Part shown: positions 1 to 9,300 of the stretch, one piece after another
Layout of the letters: the number at the start of each line of letters is the position of its first letter
How positions within the stretch are numbered: position 1 is the first letter of the stretch
Source: an uncultured Lachnospiraceae bacterium
GTDB taxonomy: Bacteria; Bacillota; Clostridia; Lachnospirales; Lachnospiraceae
Direction of reading: 5' to 3'
NCBI GenBank assembly: GCA_934293375.1
Contig: CAKQYS010000012.1
Location: forward strand, 1-63,459
DNA length: 63,459 nucleotides
Notes under the pieces: model-generated
Told to the model about the DNA's origin: nothing
The model's input: only the letters and a program-made list of their open reading frames with translations
Databases searched by the model: none
Position numbers and translations under genes: made by a program

Positions 1-1019
1 GTTACATCAGTTGTTCTGAAGTAGAACTGTGGACGATAGTTGTTGAAGAATGGTGTATGACGACCACCCTCGTCCTTTGTCAGAACGTAAACCTGAGCAG
101 TAAACTTCTTATGGCAAGTTACTGTACCTGGCTTAGCTAATACCTGACCACGAACGATATCTGTTCTCTGGATACCACGAAGAAGAGCACCGATGTTATC
201 ACCAGCCTGAGCCTCGTCTAACAGCTTACGGAACATCTCGATACCGGTAACAACTGTCTTCTGAACCTCTTCCTTAACACCAACAATCTCAACTTCCTCG
301 TTGAGGTGAAGTGTACCACGCTCTACTCTACCTGTAGCAACAGTACCACGACCTGTGATTGTGAATACATCCTCTACTGGCATCAAGAATGGCTGATCTG
401 TAGCACGCTGTGGATCTGGAATATACTCGTCGATTGTGTTCATTAACTCCATGATCTTGTCGCCCCAAGGTCCCATTGGATCCTCAAGAGCCTTCAGAGC
501 AGAACCCTTGATGATTGGACAATCCTTAAAGTCATACTCCTCTAACTGCTCTGTTACTTCCATCTCTACTAACTCTAATAACTCCTCGTCATCTACCATA
601 TCACACTTGTTCAGGAATACTACGATGTAAGGTACACCTACCTGACGAGAAAGAAGGATGTGCTCCTTTGTCTGAGCCATAACACCATCAGTAGCAGCAA
701 CTACTAAGATAGCACCATCCATCTGTGCTGCACCAGTGATCATGTTCTTAACATAGTCAGCATGTCCTGGACAGTCAACGTGTGCGTAATGTCTCTTCTC
801 TGTCTCATACTCAACGTGAGCTGTAGAGATTGTGATACCTCTTTCACGCTCTTCCGGAGCCTTATCAATGTTTGCGAAATCTACAGCTGCGTTACCAGCT
901 ACTCTCTCAGATAATACCTTTGTGATAGCAGCTGTTAAAGTTGTCTTACCATGATCTACGTGACCGATGGTACCAATGTTACAATGCGCTTTGTTACGAT
1001 TAAACTTTTCCTTAGCCAT
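1..1019 (-). CDS. tuf: Elongation factor Tu (C-terminus cut by window edge)
   Basis: GTPase that delivers aminoacyl-tRNA to the ribosomal A site. The reading frame starts with MAKEKFNRNKAHCNIGTIGH and shows the P-loop GHVDHGKT, followed by domains 2 and 3 up to the QFYFRTTDVT segment at the window edge. About 340 of the family's roughly 395 residues are present and no stop is seen, so the gene continues beyond position 1. The ATG at 1019 is preceded by an AAGGAGG ribosome-binding site. It is the last gene of the str cluster rpsL-rpsG-fusA-tuf. The 110-bp gap to fusA shows no clear terminator, so co-transcription with fusA is likely. Confidence 0.98.
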   Translation of the reverse strand, partial: MAKEKFNRNKAHCNIGTIGHVDHGKTTLTAAITKVLSERVAGNAAVDFANIDKAPEERERGITISTAHVEYETEKRHYAHVDCPGHADYVKNMITGAAQMDGAILVVAATDGVMAQTKEHILLSRQVGVPYIVVFLNKCDMVDDEELLELVEMEVTEQLEEYDFKDCPIIKGSALKALEDPMGPWGDKIMELMNTIDEYIPDPQRATDQPFLMPVEDVFTITGRGTVATGRVERGTLHLNEEVEIVGVKEEVQKTVVTGIEMFRKLLDEAQAGDNIGALLRGIQRTDIVRGQVLAKPGTVTCHKKFTAQVYVLTKDEGGRHTPFFNNYRPQFYFRTTDV

Positions 1020-1131
1020 TTTAAAATAATCCTCCTTATAATTGCCTCATGGGCTTAATTTTCAGCTAATGCTTATTATATTAGATAACACCAATAATTT
1101 CAAGCATTTATTTCTTTCCTGTTTTGAATGA

Positions 1132-3252
1132 TTAGTTACCCTTCTTAGCTGCGATAACCTTATCCTGTACAGACTTTGGAGCCTGCTCATACTTCTCAAA
1201 GAACATAGAGTAGTTACCACGACCCTGTGTAGAAGAACGAAGCTCTGTAGAGTATCCGAACATCTCTGCAAGTGGTACTAATGCACGTACGATCTTACCG
1301 CCACCGAGGTCATCCATACTCTGGATCTGACCACGCTTCGCATTTAAGCTTCCGATTACATCGCCCATGTATTCCTCAGGCATTGTAACCTCTACCTTCA
1401 TGATTGGCTCAAGAAGGACAGGATCAGCCTTTGCCATAGCTTCCTTGAAAGCCATAGAACCAGCGATGTGGAATGCCATTTCATTAGAATCGACTTCATG
1501 GTAAGAACCATCGTATACATTAGCATAAATACCTACTACAGGGAATCCTGCTAAGATACCAGCCTTTGTAGCTTCCTCGATACCTTCTCCAACTGCCGGA
1601 ATGTATTCCTTCGGAATCGCACCACCGACAACGGATGACTCGAACTTGAATAACTCTTCACCGTTCGCATCCATTGGCTCGAACTTAACCTTACAATGTC
1701 CATACTGACCACGACCACCTGACTGCTTTGCATACTTGCTATCGATATCAACAGCCTTTGTGATTGTCTCCTTGTAAGCAACCTGAGGTGCACCAACATT
1801 GGCCTCAACCTTGAACTCACGAAGCAGACGGTCTACGATAACCTCCAGATGAAGCTCACCCATACCAGCGATGATCGTCTGACCTGTCTCCTGATTTGTA
1901 TGAGCACGGAATGTAGGATCTTCCTCAGCTAACTTTGCTAAAGCCTCACCCATCTTACCCTGATCATTCTTTGTCTTAGGCTCGATTGCAAGCTCGATAA
2001 CCGGCTCAGGGAACTCCATAGACTCAAGAATAACCGGATGCTGCTCATCACAGATAGTATCACCAGTTGTTGTAAACTTGAAACCAACTGCTGCAGCAAT
2101 ATCTCCAGAATATACCTTGCTGATCTCTGTACGGTTGTTAGCGTGCATCTGTACGATACGACCTACACGCTCCTTCTTATTCTTAGTAGCATTTAAAATG
2201 TATGATCCAGAGTTACATGTACCTGAATATACACGGAAGAATGCTAACTTTCCTACGAATGGGTCTGCCATGATCTTGAATGCCAAAGCTGCAAATGGCT
2301 CTTCATCAGATGACTTACGTGTAACTTCATTACCATCCTCATCAACACCGGTGATATCCGGTACATCTGTAGGAGCTGGCATATACTCAATAACACCATC
2401 TAACATCTTCTGTACACCCTTGTTCTTGTATGCTGATCCACAGAATACAGGAACTGCTTCATTTGCGATTGTGCCCTTACGGAGTGCCTTCTTCATATCT
2501 TCAACAGATGGCTCCTCACCTTCAAGATACTGCATCATAAGGTCATCATCTAACTCACAGCACTTCTCCACAAGGTTCTCATGCCACTTGTCAGCTAACT
2601 CCTTTAAGTCATCAGGGATCTCAGTGATCTCGATGTCCTCGCCCTTATCATCCTTGTAATAGTATGCATCCATCTCAAACAGATCGATCAGACCAATGAA
2701 GTTTTCCTCTGCACCGATCGGAATCTGTACCGGAACTGCATTCTTACCAAGACGATCAATAATTGTCTGTACAGACATGAAGAAGTCTGCACCCATCTTG
2801 TCCATCTTATTGATGAAAGCCATACGTGGAACATTGTATGTGTCTGCCTGACGCCATACATTCTCTGACTGAGGCTCCACACCAGCCTTTGCATCAAACA
2901 CACCAACAGCGCCGTCCAATACACGAAGTGAACGCTCTACCTCAACAGTAAAGTCTACATGTCCCGGAGTATCGATGATGTTGATACGATGCTCTAAAGC
3001 ACCCTTCTTTGGCTTATGATGATCCTCAAGTGTCCAGTGACATGTTGTAGCAGCTGATGTGATTGTAATACCACGCTCCTGCTCCTGCTCCATCCAGTCC
3101 ATGGTTGAAGCACCGTCATGAGTCTCACCAATCTTATAGTTAACACCGGTATAGTATAAGATACGCTCTGTCAGCGTTGTCTTACCTGCATCAATATGTG
3201 CCATGATACCGATATTTCTGGTTCTATCTAATGGATATTCTCTTCCAGCCAA
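1132..3252 (-). CDS. fusA: Elongation factor G, TTG start
   Basis: Ribosomal translocase GTPase of 706 residues, the normal full length. G1 (AHIDAGKTT) is near residue 18, G3 is DTPGHVDF and G4 is NKMDK. The later domains run through to the conserved GGAIPKEYIPAVGEG segment and beyond. The start codon is TTG at 3252, reading MAGREYPLDRTRNIG, behind a strong AAGGAGGAG site 8-9 nt upstream. No in-frame ATG gives a better fit. It lies between rpsG and tuf in the usual str order. Confidence 0.98.
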   Translation of the reverse strand: MAGREYPLDRTRNIGIMAHIDAGKTTLTERILYYTGVNYKIGETHDGASTMDWMEQEQERGITITSAATTCHWTLEDHHKPKKGALEHRINIIDTPGHVDFTVEVERSLRVLDGAVGVFDAKAGVEPQSENVWRQADTYNVPRMAFINKMDKMGADFFMSVQTIIDRLGKNAVPVQIPIGAEENFIGLIDLFEMDAYYYKDDKGEDIEITEIPDDLKELADKWHENLVEKCCELDDDLMMQYLEGEEPSVEDMKKALRKGTIANEAVPVFCGSAYKNKGVQKMLDGVIEYMPAPTDVPDITGVDEDGNEVTRKSSDEEPFAALAFKIMADPFVGKLAFFRVYSGTCNSGSYILNATKNKKERVGRIVQMHANNRTEISKVYSGDIAAAVGFKFTTTGDTICDEQHPVILESMEFPEPVIELAIEPKTKNDQGKMGEALAKLAEEDPTFRAHTNQETGQTIIAGMGELHLEVIVDRLLREFKVEANVGAPQVAYKETITKAVDIDSKYAKQSGGRGQYGHCKVKFEPMDANGEELFKFESSVVGGAIPKEYIPAVGEGIEEATKAGILAGFPVVGIYANVYDGSYHEVDSNEMAFHIAGSMAFKEAMAKADPVLLEPIMKVEVTMPEEYMGDVIGSLNAKRGQIQSMDDLGGGKIVRALVPLAEMFGYSTELRSSTQGRGNYSMFFEKYEQAPKSVQDKVIAAKKGN

Positions 3253-3363
3253 GATTTTCTCCTCCTTAATTTAATCAATAATGTCTCATAGACAATATCT
3301 CCCATTCTACCAGATCCGATTATCACTGCGTGCATCGTATCTGGAATCGAAATGGTATTATGC

Positions 3364-3834
3364 CTAGAATCTGTAATGTGCAAATGCCTTGTTTGCCTCT
3401 GCCATCTTGTGCATATCTTCCTTCTTCTTTACAGAAGCGCCTGTGTTATTGGCAGCATCAAGGATTTCCTTTGCAAGTCTCTCTTCCATAGTCTTCTCAC
3501 TTCTTCCACGAGAATATGTTGTCAACCAACGAAGAGCTAATGCCTGACGTCTGTCTGGTCTTACATCGATAGGTACCTGATAGGTAGCACCACCGATACG
3601 TCTTGCCTTAACCTCTAATACTGGCATGATATTATTCATAGCTTCATCGAAAACCTCTAAAGCCTCCTTGCCAGTCTCTACTGCAATACGATCAAATGCA
3701 CCGTATACGATCTTCTGGGCTGTTCCCTTCTTACCGTCTAACATGATGTTATTGATAAGCTTGGTAACAATCTTATTCTTATAAATTGGATCCGCTAAAA
3801 CGTCTCTCTTCTGAATATGTCCTTTACGTGGCAC
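3364..3834 (-). CDS. rpsG: 30S ribosomal protein S7, GTG start
   Basis: Primary 16S rRNA-binding protein that nucleates the head of the 30S subunit; 156 residues, normal length. The sequence opens MPRKGHIQKRDVLADP and contains the family segments KLINNIMLDGKKG and RRIGGATYQVP. The start is GTG at 3834 with an AAGGAGGG site upstream. The gap to rpsL is unusually long (about 250 bp) and contains inverted repeats and a tandem duplication, described separately. In E. coli S7 autoregulates by binding the rpsL-rpsG spacer; whether that happens here is inference. Confidence 0.98.
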   Translation of the reverse strand: MPRKGHIQKRDVLADPIYKNKIVTKLINNIMLDGKKGTAQKIVYGAFDRIAVETGKEALEVFDEAMNNIMPVLEVKARRIGGATYQVPIDVRPDRRQALALRWLTTYSRGRSEKTMEERLAKEILDAANNTGASVKKKEDMHKMAEANKAFAHYRF

Positions 3835-3863
3835 GTTACTTCCCTCCTTAAAAATTATTGACT

Positions 3864-3936
3864 AGGCTGATATACGACCAGCCTAAAGGTACTCACGTTC
3901 CGCTTGGTGATGGCATATGCCACCTGCTTGGGGAAC
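3864..3936 (-). promoter_or_regulatory. Structured rpsL-rpsG intergenic element
   Basis: Two inverted repeats precede rpsG. The arms AGGCTG and CAGCCT (3864-3869 and 3879-3884) bracket a 9-nt loop just before the rpsG ribosome-binding site. A larger stem has GTTCC (3897-3901) pairing with GGAAC (3932-3936) around the 12-bp palindrome TGGCATATGCCA (3911-3922). Neither is followed by a T-run, so these do not look like terminators. An S7-binding or processing element is possible by analogy with E. coli. Confidence 0.45.
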
Positions 3937-4014
3937 TTGTTCGTGCAGGTTTTGGTTAATGTAATCTATTATGAAAAAACATAGCCATTCCAGCACTTTA
4001 ATTTGTTTGACCGA

Positions 4015-4052
4015 CTTTCACACTAATTTCAAACTTTCACATTAATTTGAAA
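4015..4052. repeat. Imperfect 19-bp tandem duplication
   Basis: Two head-to-tail 19-bp units, CTTTCACACTAATTTCAAA at 4015-4033 and CTTTCACATTAATTTGAAA at 4034-4052, match at 17 of 19 positions. They lie in the rpsL-rpsG spacer just downstream of the rpsL stop. No function is evident. Confidence 0.8.
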
Positions 4053-4086
4053 CTCACTGCGTTCGTTTTCAATAAGTGTTCAATGC

Positions 4087-4506
4087 CTATTTCGCATCCT
4101 TTGGTCTCTTAGCACCATACTTAGAACGAGCCTGGCGTCTGTTAGCAACACCTGCTGTATCCAAAGTACCACGGATGATGTGGTATCTACAACCTGGTAA
4201 GTCCTTTACTCTACCACCACGGATCATAACAACGCTATGCTCCTGAAGGTTGTGACCCTCACCTGGGATGTAGCTGGTAACCTCAATACCGTTAGATAAA
4301 CGAACTCTGGCAATCTTTCTAAGAGCTGAGTTAGGCTTCTTAGGAGTAGCTGTCTTAACTGCGGTACAAACGCCTCTCTTCTGAGGAGAGCTTGTATCTG
4401 TCGGCTTCTTATGAAGAGAGTTATAACCCTTCTGCAAAGCTGGTGCAGTAGACTTCTTCTCTACAGTCTGTCTTCCCTTTCTAACTAACTGGTTAAATGT
4501 TGGCAT
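4087..4506 (-). CDS. rpsL: 30S ribosomal protein S12
   Basis: Decoding-centre protein of 139 residues. The ATG at 4506 (MPTFNQLVRKGRQ) sits behind an AGGAGGTG site; a 20-residue in-frame upstream extension lacks its own site and is rejected. The streptomycin-relevant lysines are present in TPKKPNS and GGRVKDLPG, so the protein looks wild type there. It is the first gene of the str operon and has its own consensus promoter upstream, separating it from nfo. Confidence 0.98.
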   Translation of the reverse strand: MPTFNQLVRKGRQTVEKKSTAPALQKGYNSLHKKPTDTSSPQKRGVCTAVKTATPKKPNSALRKIARVRLSNGIEVTSYIPGEGHNLQEHSVVMIRGGRVKDLPGCRYHIIRGTLDTAGVANRRQARSKYGAKRPKDAK

Positions 4507-4540
4507 GTTTTTCACCTCCTGTAAAAATATTAAATAGAAT

Positions 4541-4571
4541 AAAGCATGCACTATCTTATAACGCATGCTTT
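4541..4571 (-). promoter_or_regulatory. Hairpin at the 5' end of the rpsL transcript
   Basis: AAAGCATGC (4541-4549) and GCATGCTTT (4563-4571) form a perfect 9-bp inverted repeat with a 13-nt loop. It lies immediately downstream of the str promoter and upstream of the rpsL ribosome-binding site. It would form at the extreme 5' end of the mRNA and could be a stabilising or regulatory stem. No long T-run follows. Confidence 0.55.
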
Positions 4572-4574
4572 ATC

Positions 4575-4603
4575 ATTATAACCATCTATATTTGTGATGT
4601 CAA
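4575..4603 (-). promoter_or_regulatory. Consensus sigma-A promoter of the str operon
   Basis: Read on the minus strand, TTGACA (4598-4603), a 17-bp spacer and TATAAT (4575-4580) match the vegetative consensus perfectly. The predicted start site is near 4568, about 60 nt ahead of rpsL. It would make rpsL-rpsG-fusA-tuf independent of the upstream deoC-nfo pair. Confidence 0.88.
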
Positions 4604-4632
4604 GAATATATTTTACAATATTCCGGTAATGT

Positions 4633-5541
4633 TTATACCAGATTCCGGTCTGCCAAAATCCGATGTTTCATTTCAGGATCAAACACACCTGCTTTGATCA
4701 TCTCTATCTCATAGCGATACGGCGCAAATGCCTTTTTCTTGTCCTCCGGATGCGGAATGTATGGTGTCTCCAGAATCTTTGGAACTGATGTAAATGTTTC
4801 ATCCTTTACCACCTGCATCAACGCATCAAATCCCAATGATCCAAATCCAAAGTTCTCATGTCTGTCTTTGGCTGCTCCTCTTGGATTCTTGCTATCATTA
4901 ATATGGAAAACCGCAATCTGATCTGTACCAAGAATCCGGTCAAATTCCTGCATAACATCCGGATATGCCCCCACCAGATCATAGCCCGCATCATTGACAT
5001 GGCAGGTATCAAAACATACCCGCAATCTCTCAGGATACTTCACCCCATCATATATTCTTGCCAGTTGCTCAAATGATCTGCCAAGCTCACTACCCTTGCC
5101 TGCCATCGTCTCAAGTGCCACATATACACTTCCTTTTTCTGACAGCACCTCATTTAAACCCTCTATAATCTTCGCGATTCCTGCATCTTCTCCGGCACCT
5201 ACATGAGATCCGGGATGTAGCACGAGAATATCTGAACCGATCTTTTCTGTCCTGACGAGCTCACTCGCCAGCGTTTCTACTGCAATTTCAAATGTTTCCG
5301 GCTTCTGCGTATTGGCCAGATTAATGATATATGGAGCATGTACAACAAATTGACTGATCCCAGCCTCCTGCATCAAAGCATGTGCCTCCTCTGACCGCAG
5401 TTCTTCAACCGGTTTTCTTCTCGTGTTCTGCGGGGCACCTGTATACAGCATAAATGTATTCGCACCATAGCTGATCGCCTCTTTTACAGAACCCAGCATC
5501 ATTTCTTTACCGCTCATCCCCACATGGGATCCTAATAACAT
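4633..5541 (-). CDS. nfo: Endonuclease IV (AP endonuclease)
   Basis: Zinc-dependent apurinic/apyrimidinic endonuclease of base-excision repair, about 302 residues. The TIM-barrel metal-ligand motifs are visible in order: VVHAPY, LETMAGKGSELG, CFDTCHVNDAGYD, FHINDSKNPRG followed by KDRHENFG, and LETPYIPH. The ATG at 5541 (MLLGSHVGMSG) has the better spacing to AAGGAGG; the ATG two codons earlier (5547) almost touches the site. It follows deoC by about 20 bp. The deoC-nfo pair sits between rpoC and rpsL, a position usually occupied by ribosome-associated genes. Confidence 0.95.
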   Translation of the reverse strand: MLLGSHVGMSGKEMMLGSVKEAISYGANTFMLYTGAPQNTRRKPVEELRSEEAHALMQEAGISQFVVHAPYIINLANTQKPETFEIAVETLASELVRTEKIGSDILVLHPGSHVGAGEDAGIAKIIEGLNEVLSEKGSVYVALETMAGKGSELGRSFEQLARIYDGVKYPERLRVCFDTCHVNDAGYDLVGAYPDVMQEFDRILGTDQIAVFHINDSKNPRGAAKDRHENFGFGSLGFDALMQVVKDETFTSVPKILETPYIPHPEDKKKAFAPYRYEIEMIKAGVFDPEMKHRILADRNLV

Positions 5542-5560
5542 ATCCATACCTCCTTATCTT

Positions 5561-6223
5561 TTATTTCTGCTTCTTCCGGTACTCCTTCATGATGGCGACT
5601 GTAGCACTTGTACCCAGTCTGTCCGCACCGGCCTCGATCATAGCCTTTGCCGTCGCATAATCCCGGATACCACCTGATGCCTTGACCAGAGCGTCATCTC
5701 CAACCGTTTTCTTCATCAATCTGACATCTTCAACCGTTGCACCGCCCTTGGAAAATCCGGTTGAAGTCTTCACATAATTAGCACCGGCTTCTACCGCAAT
5801 CTGGCACGCTCTCTTTTTCTCATCCTCATTGAGCAGACAGGTTTCGATAATCACCTTAAGCATAACCTCTTCTCCGCACGCCTTCTTGATCTGCTGAATA
5901 TCATATAGCACAAAATCATCCTGGCCTTCCTTTAATGCACCAATATTCATCACCATATCAATCTCATTCGCTCCATCTTCGATCGCGGTCTCTGTTTCTG
6001 CGACCTTAGCTTTTGTAGACATGGATCCTAGTGGAAATCCGACTACAGTACACACATCGATATCGGTATCCTCTAATGCATCTGCCACCAGTGCTGTATA
6101 ACATGAATTCACACACACAGAAGCAAATTCATATTGTTTTGCTTCCTCGCATACCTTTAATACATCTGCCTCCGTTGCTTCCGGATTGAGAATTGTATGA
6201 TCAAAATAATATTGAAATTCCAT
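5561..6223 (-). CDS. deoC: Deoxyribose-phosphate aldolase
   Basis: Class I aldolase that cleaves 2-deoxyribose-5-phosphate to glyceraldehyde-3-phosphate and acetaldehyde in deoxynucleoside catabolism; 220 residues, usual length. The Schiff-base lysine lies in YVKTSTGFSKGGAT, with supporting residues in DHTILNPEAT, LKVIIETCLL and VKASGGIRD. The start at 6223 (MEFQYYFDHT) follows GAAAGGTAGG; a 14-residue upstream extension is rejected because it begins inside the preceding hairpin. No other deoxynucleoside-salvage genes are nearby. Confidence 0.96.
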   Translation of the reverse strand: MEFQYYFDHTILNPEATEADVLKVCEEAKQYEFASVCVNSCYTALVADALEDTDIDVCTVVGFPLGSMSTKAKVAETETAIEDGANEIDMVMNIGALKEGQDDFVLYDIQQIKKACGEEVMLKVIIETCLLNEDEKKRACQIAVEAGANYVKTSTGFSKGGATVEDVRLMKKTVGDDALVKASGGIRDYATAKAMIEAGADRLGTSATVAIMKEYRKKQK

Positions 6224-6248
6224 TTTTATCCTACCTTTCATAGATATT

Positions 6249-6286
6249 AAGAAAGACTGAGTCATGTTGCATACTCAGTCCTTCTT
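6249..6286 (-). terminator. Hairpin after rpoC, probable terminator
   Basis: GACTGAGT (6255-6262) pairs with ACTCAGTC (6273-6280), and AAGAA/TTCTT extensions lengthen the stem. On the minus strand it is followed by TTTCTTAATAT, a moderately T-rich tract. It lies between the rpoC stop and deoC and probably ends most rpoBC transcription, with some read-through into deoC-nfo. Confidence 0.6.
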
Positions 6287-6307
6287 TGTATAATGCTATA
6301 TCATGAT

Positions 6308-9300
6308 CTATTCTGTTACAGACTCTGTAACTGCTTCCTTTGCTTCTGCAGCATCTGTATCTGCTGCTTCTGTATCCTCCACATCCGCAGCCTCCACATC
6401 TGTATCAGGTTCATCAGAGATATCCTCGATCACTTCATCCATCTCAAGCATTTCATCATCTGTATTCAGCTTAACTGAACGATAACGCTTCATACCTGTA
6501 CCGGCCGGAATCAGCTTACCTATCAGTACATTCTCCTTCAAACCGATCAATGGATCTGTCTTACCCTTGATTGCTGCTTCTGTCAGAACCTTTGTAGTCT
6601 CCTGGAAGGATGCAGCTGACAGGAATGAGCTGGTTGCCAGAGAAGCCTTTGTAATACCAAGCATTACCTGTGTTCCCTGAATTGGAGCCAATCCCTGAGC
6701 CTCTAACTGTGCATTTGCCTCTTCGAAGTCCAATACATTGATCAGTGATCCCGGCAGATACTCAGAGTCTCCGCCATCCTCAATTCTGATCTTCTTCAGC
6801 ATCTGACGAACGATTACTTCGATATGCTTATCATTGATATCAACACCCTGCAGACGATATACACGCTGAACCTCTCGGATCATGTAATCCTGAACCGCAC
6901 GAACACCCTTGATCTTCAGGATATCATGTGGATTTACAGAACCCTCTGTCAGTTCATCACCAGCCTCAAGTGTCTGTCCGTCTAATACCTTAATACGGGA
7001 TCCGTAAGGAATCAGATAAGCCTTTGCCTCTCCTGTCTCCTTATTGGTAACAATGACCTCACGCTTCTTCTTGGTATCGTTTACCTGGACATCACCGCCA
7101 AACTCTGTGATGATTGCAAGTCCCTTAGGCTTACGTGCCTCAAACAACTCCTCCACACGAGGAAGACCCTGTGTGATATCGCCACCGGCAACACCACCGG
7201 TATGGAATGTTCTCATGGTCAGCTGTGTACCAGGCTCACCGATAGACTGTGCTGCGATAATACCTACTGCCTCACCTACCTGAACTGCCTGACCTGTTGC
7301 CATATTCGCGCCATAACACTTTGCACAAATACCGATGTGCGAACGACATGTTAAGATCGTACGGATCTTAAGCTTGGTGATCGGATTGCCATCTGCATCT
7401 ACACCATTCTCCATGATGTTTGCCGCACGCTTTGGTGTGATCATGTGGTTTGCCTTCACAAGCATATTACCATCCTTATCATATACAGACTCTGCTGCAT
7501 ATCTTCCGGTAATTCTCTCCTGCAGGCTCTCGATCACTTCGTTACCTTCCTTGAAGGCTGTAATTACCATGCCCGGAATCTCACCTGTTCCAGCACAACA
7601 GTCAACATCACGAATGATCAGATCCTGTGAAACATCAACCAGACGACGTGTCAGATATCCGGAATCGGCTGTACGAAGAGCGGTATCGGACAGACCCTTA
7701 CGGGCACCATGTGCAGAAATGAAGTACTCCAATACATCCAGACCCTCACGGAAGTTCGACTTGATCGGCAACTCGATCGTACGACCTGTTGTATCCGCCA
7801 TCAAACCACGCATACCTGCCAGCTGCTTAATCTGCTGGTTAGAACCACGGGCACCGGAATCCGCCATCATAAAGATGTTGTTATAACGATCCAAACCATC
7901 TAACAGTGCCTTTGTCAGCTTCTTATCAGCTGCTTCCCATGTTCTGACAACTGCAAGGTATCTCTCCTCTTCCGTCATCATACCACGTCTGAACTTCTTA
8001 GTGATCTGATCAACTACATCCTGTGCATCCTGCAGAATCTGTGGCTTAGTCGGTGGTACTGTCATATCTGAAATAGATACGGTAAGCGCACCACGTGTCG
8101 AATACTTATATCCCATACTCTTAATGTTATCCAATACCTCAGCGGTCTTGGTTGCACCATGAATATTAATACACTTATCCAGAATCGTCTTTAACTGCTT
8201 CTTGCCAACCAGGAAGTCAATCTCCGGCTTTAACTCATTACCAGGAATTGTACGGTCTACAAAACCCAGATCCTGTGGAATGATCTCATTAAAGATCAGC
8301 TTTCCTAATGTAGACTCAATGATCTCTGAGATCTCATTGCCCTGTGCATCTTTACCTTTATAACGAACCTTAATCTTGGAATGCAGGGTAATCTCCTTAT
8401 TCTCATAAGCAAGAATCGCTTCATTTTCAGACTTGAAGAACTTGCCTTCTCCCTTATCGCCGTCCTTATCCAATGTCAGATAATATATACCAAGTACCAT
8501 ATCCTGAGAAGGGACAGCTACCGGTGCTCCATCTGATGGCTTCAGTAAGTTGTTCGGTGACAGAAGCAGGAATCTACACTCTGCCTGTGCCTCAACCGAA
8601 AGCGGAAGATGCACGGCCATCTGGTCTCCATCGAAATCGGCATTAAACGCTGTACAAACCAATGGATGCAGCTTAATCGCCTTACCTTCTACAAGGATTG
8701 GCTCAAATGCCTGGATACCTAATCTATGCAATGTCGGGGCACGGTTTAACATAACCGGATGCTCCTTGATTACTTCCTCTAATACATCCCATACTACAGG
8801 ATCAAGCTTCTCAACCTTCTTCTTTGCAGACTTGATATTGTGTGCAATTCTCTTAGCCCAGATCTCCTTCATAACGAATGGCTTAAACAGCTCAATCGCC
8901 ATTTCCTTCGGAAGACCACACTGATAAATCTTAAGTTCCGGTCCAACAACGATAACAGAACGACCAGAATAATCCACACGTTTACCAAGAAGATTCTGAC
9001 GGAAACGACCCTGCTTACCCTTTAACATATCTGACAAGGACTTCAGTGCTCTGTTACCAGGACCTGTAACAGGACGTCCACGTCTGCCGTTATCAATCAG
9101 GGCGTCCACTGCCTCCTGAAGCATTCTTTTTTCATTCCGAACGATAATATCCGGGGCTCCAAGCTCTAACAGTCTCTGCAGTCTGTTATTTCTATTGATG
9201 ATACGACGATACAGATCATTCAGATCAGATGTCGCAAATCTACCGCCATCCAACTGTACCATAGGACGGATATCCGGCGGGATAACAGGAATTACATCCA

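Noticed and set aside
4507..4566. 20-residue N-terminal extension of S12
   Set aside because: It overlaps the 5' leader hairpin and lacks a ribosome-binding site; S12 proteins begin at the MPTFNQL or equivalent Met.
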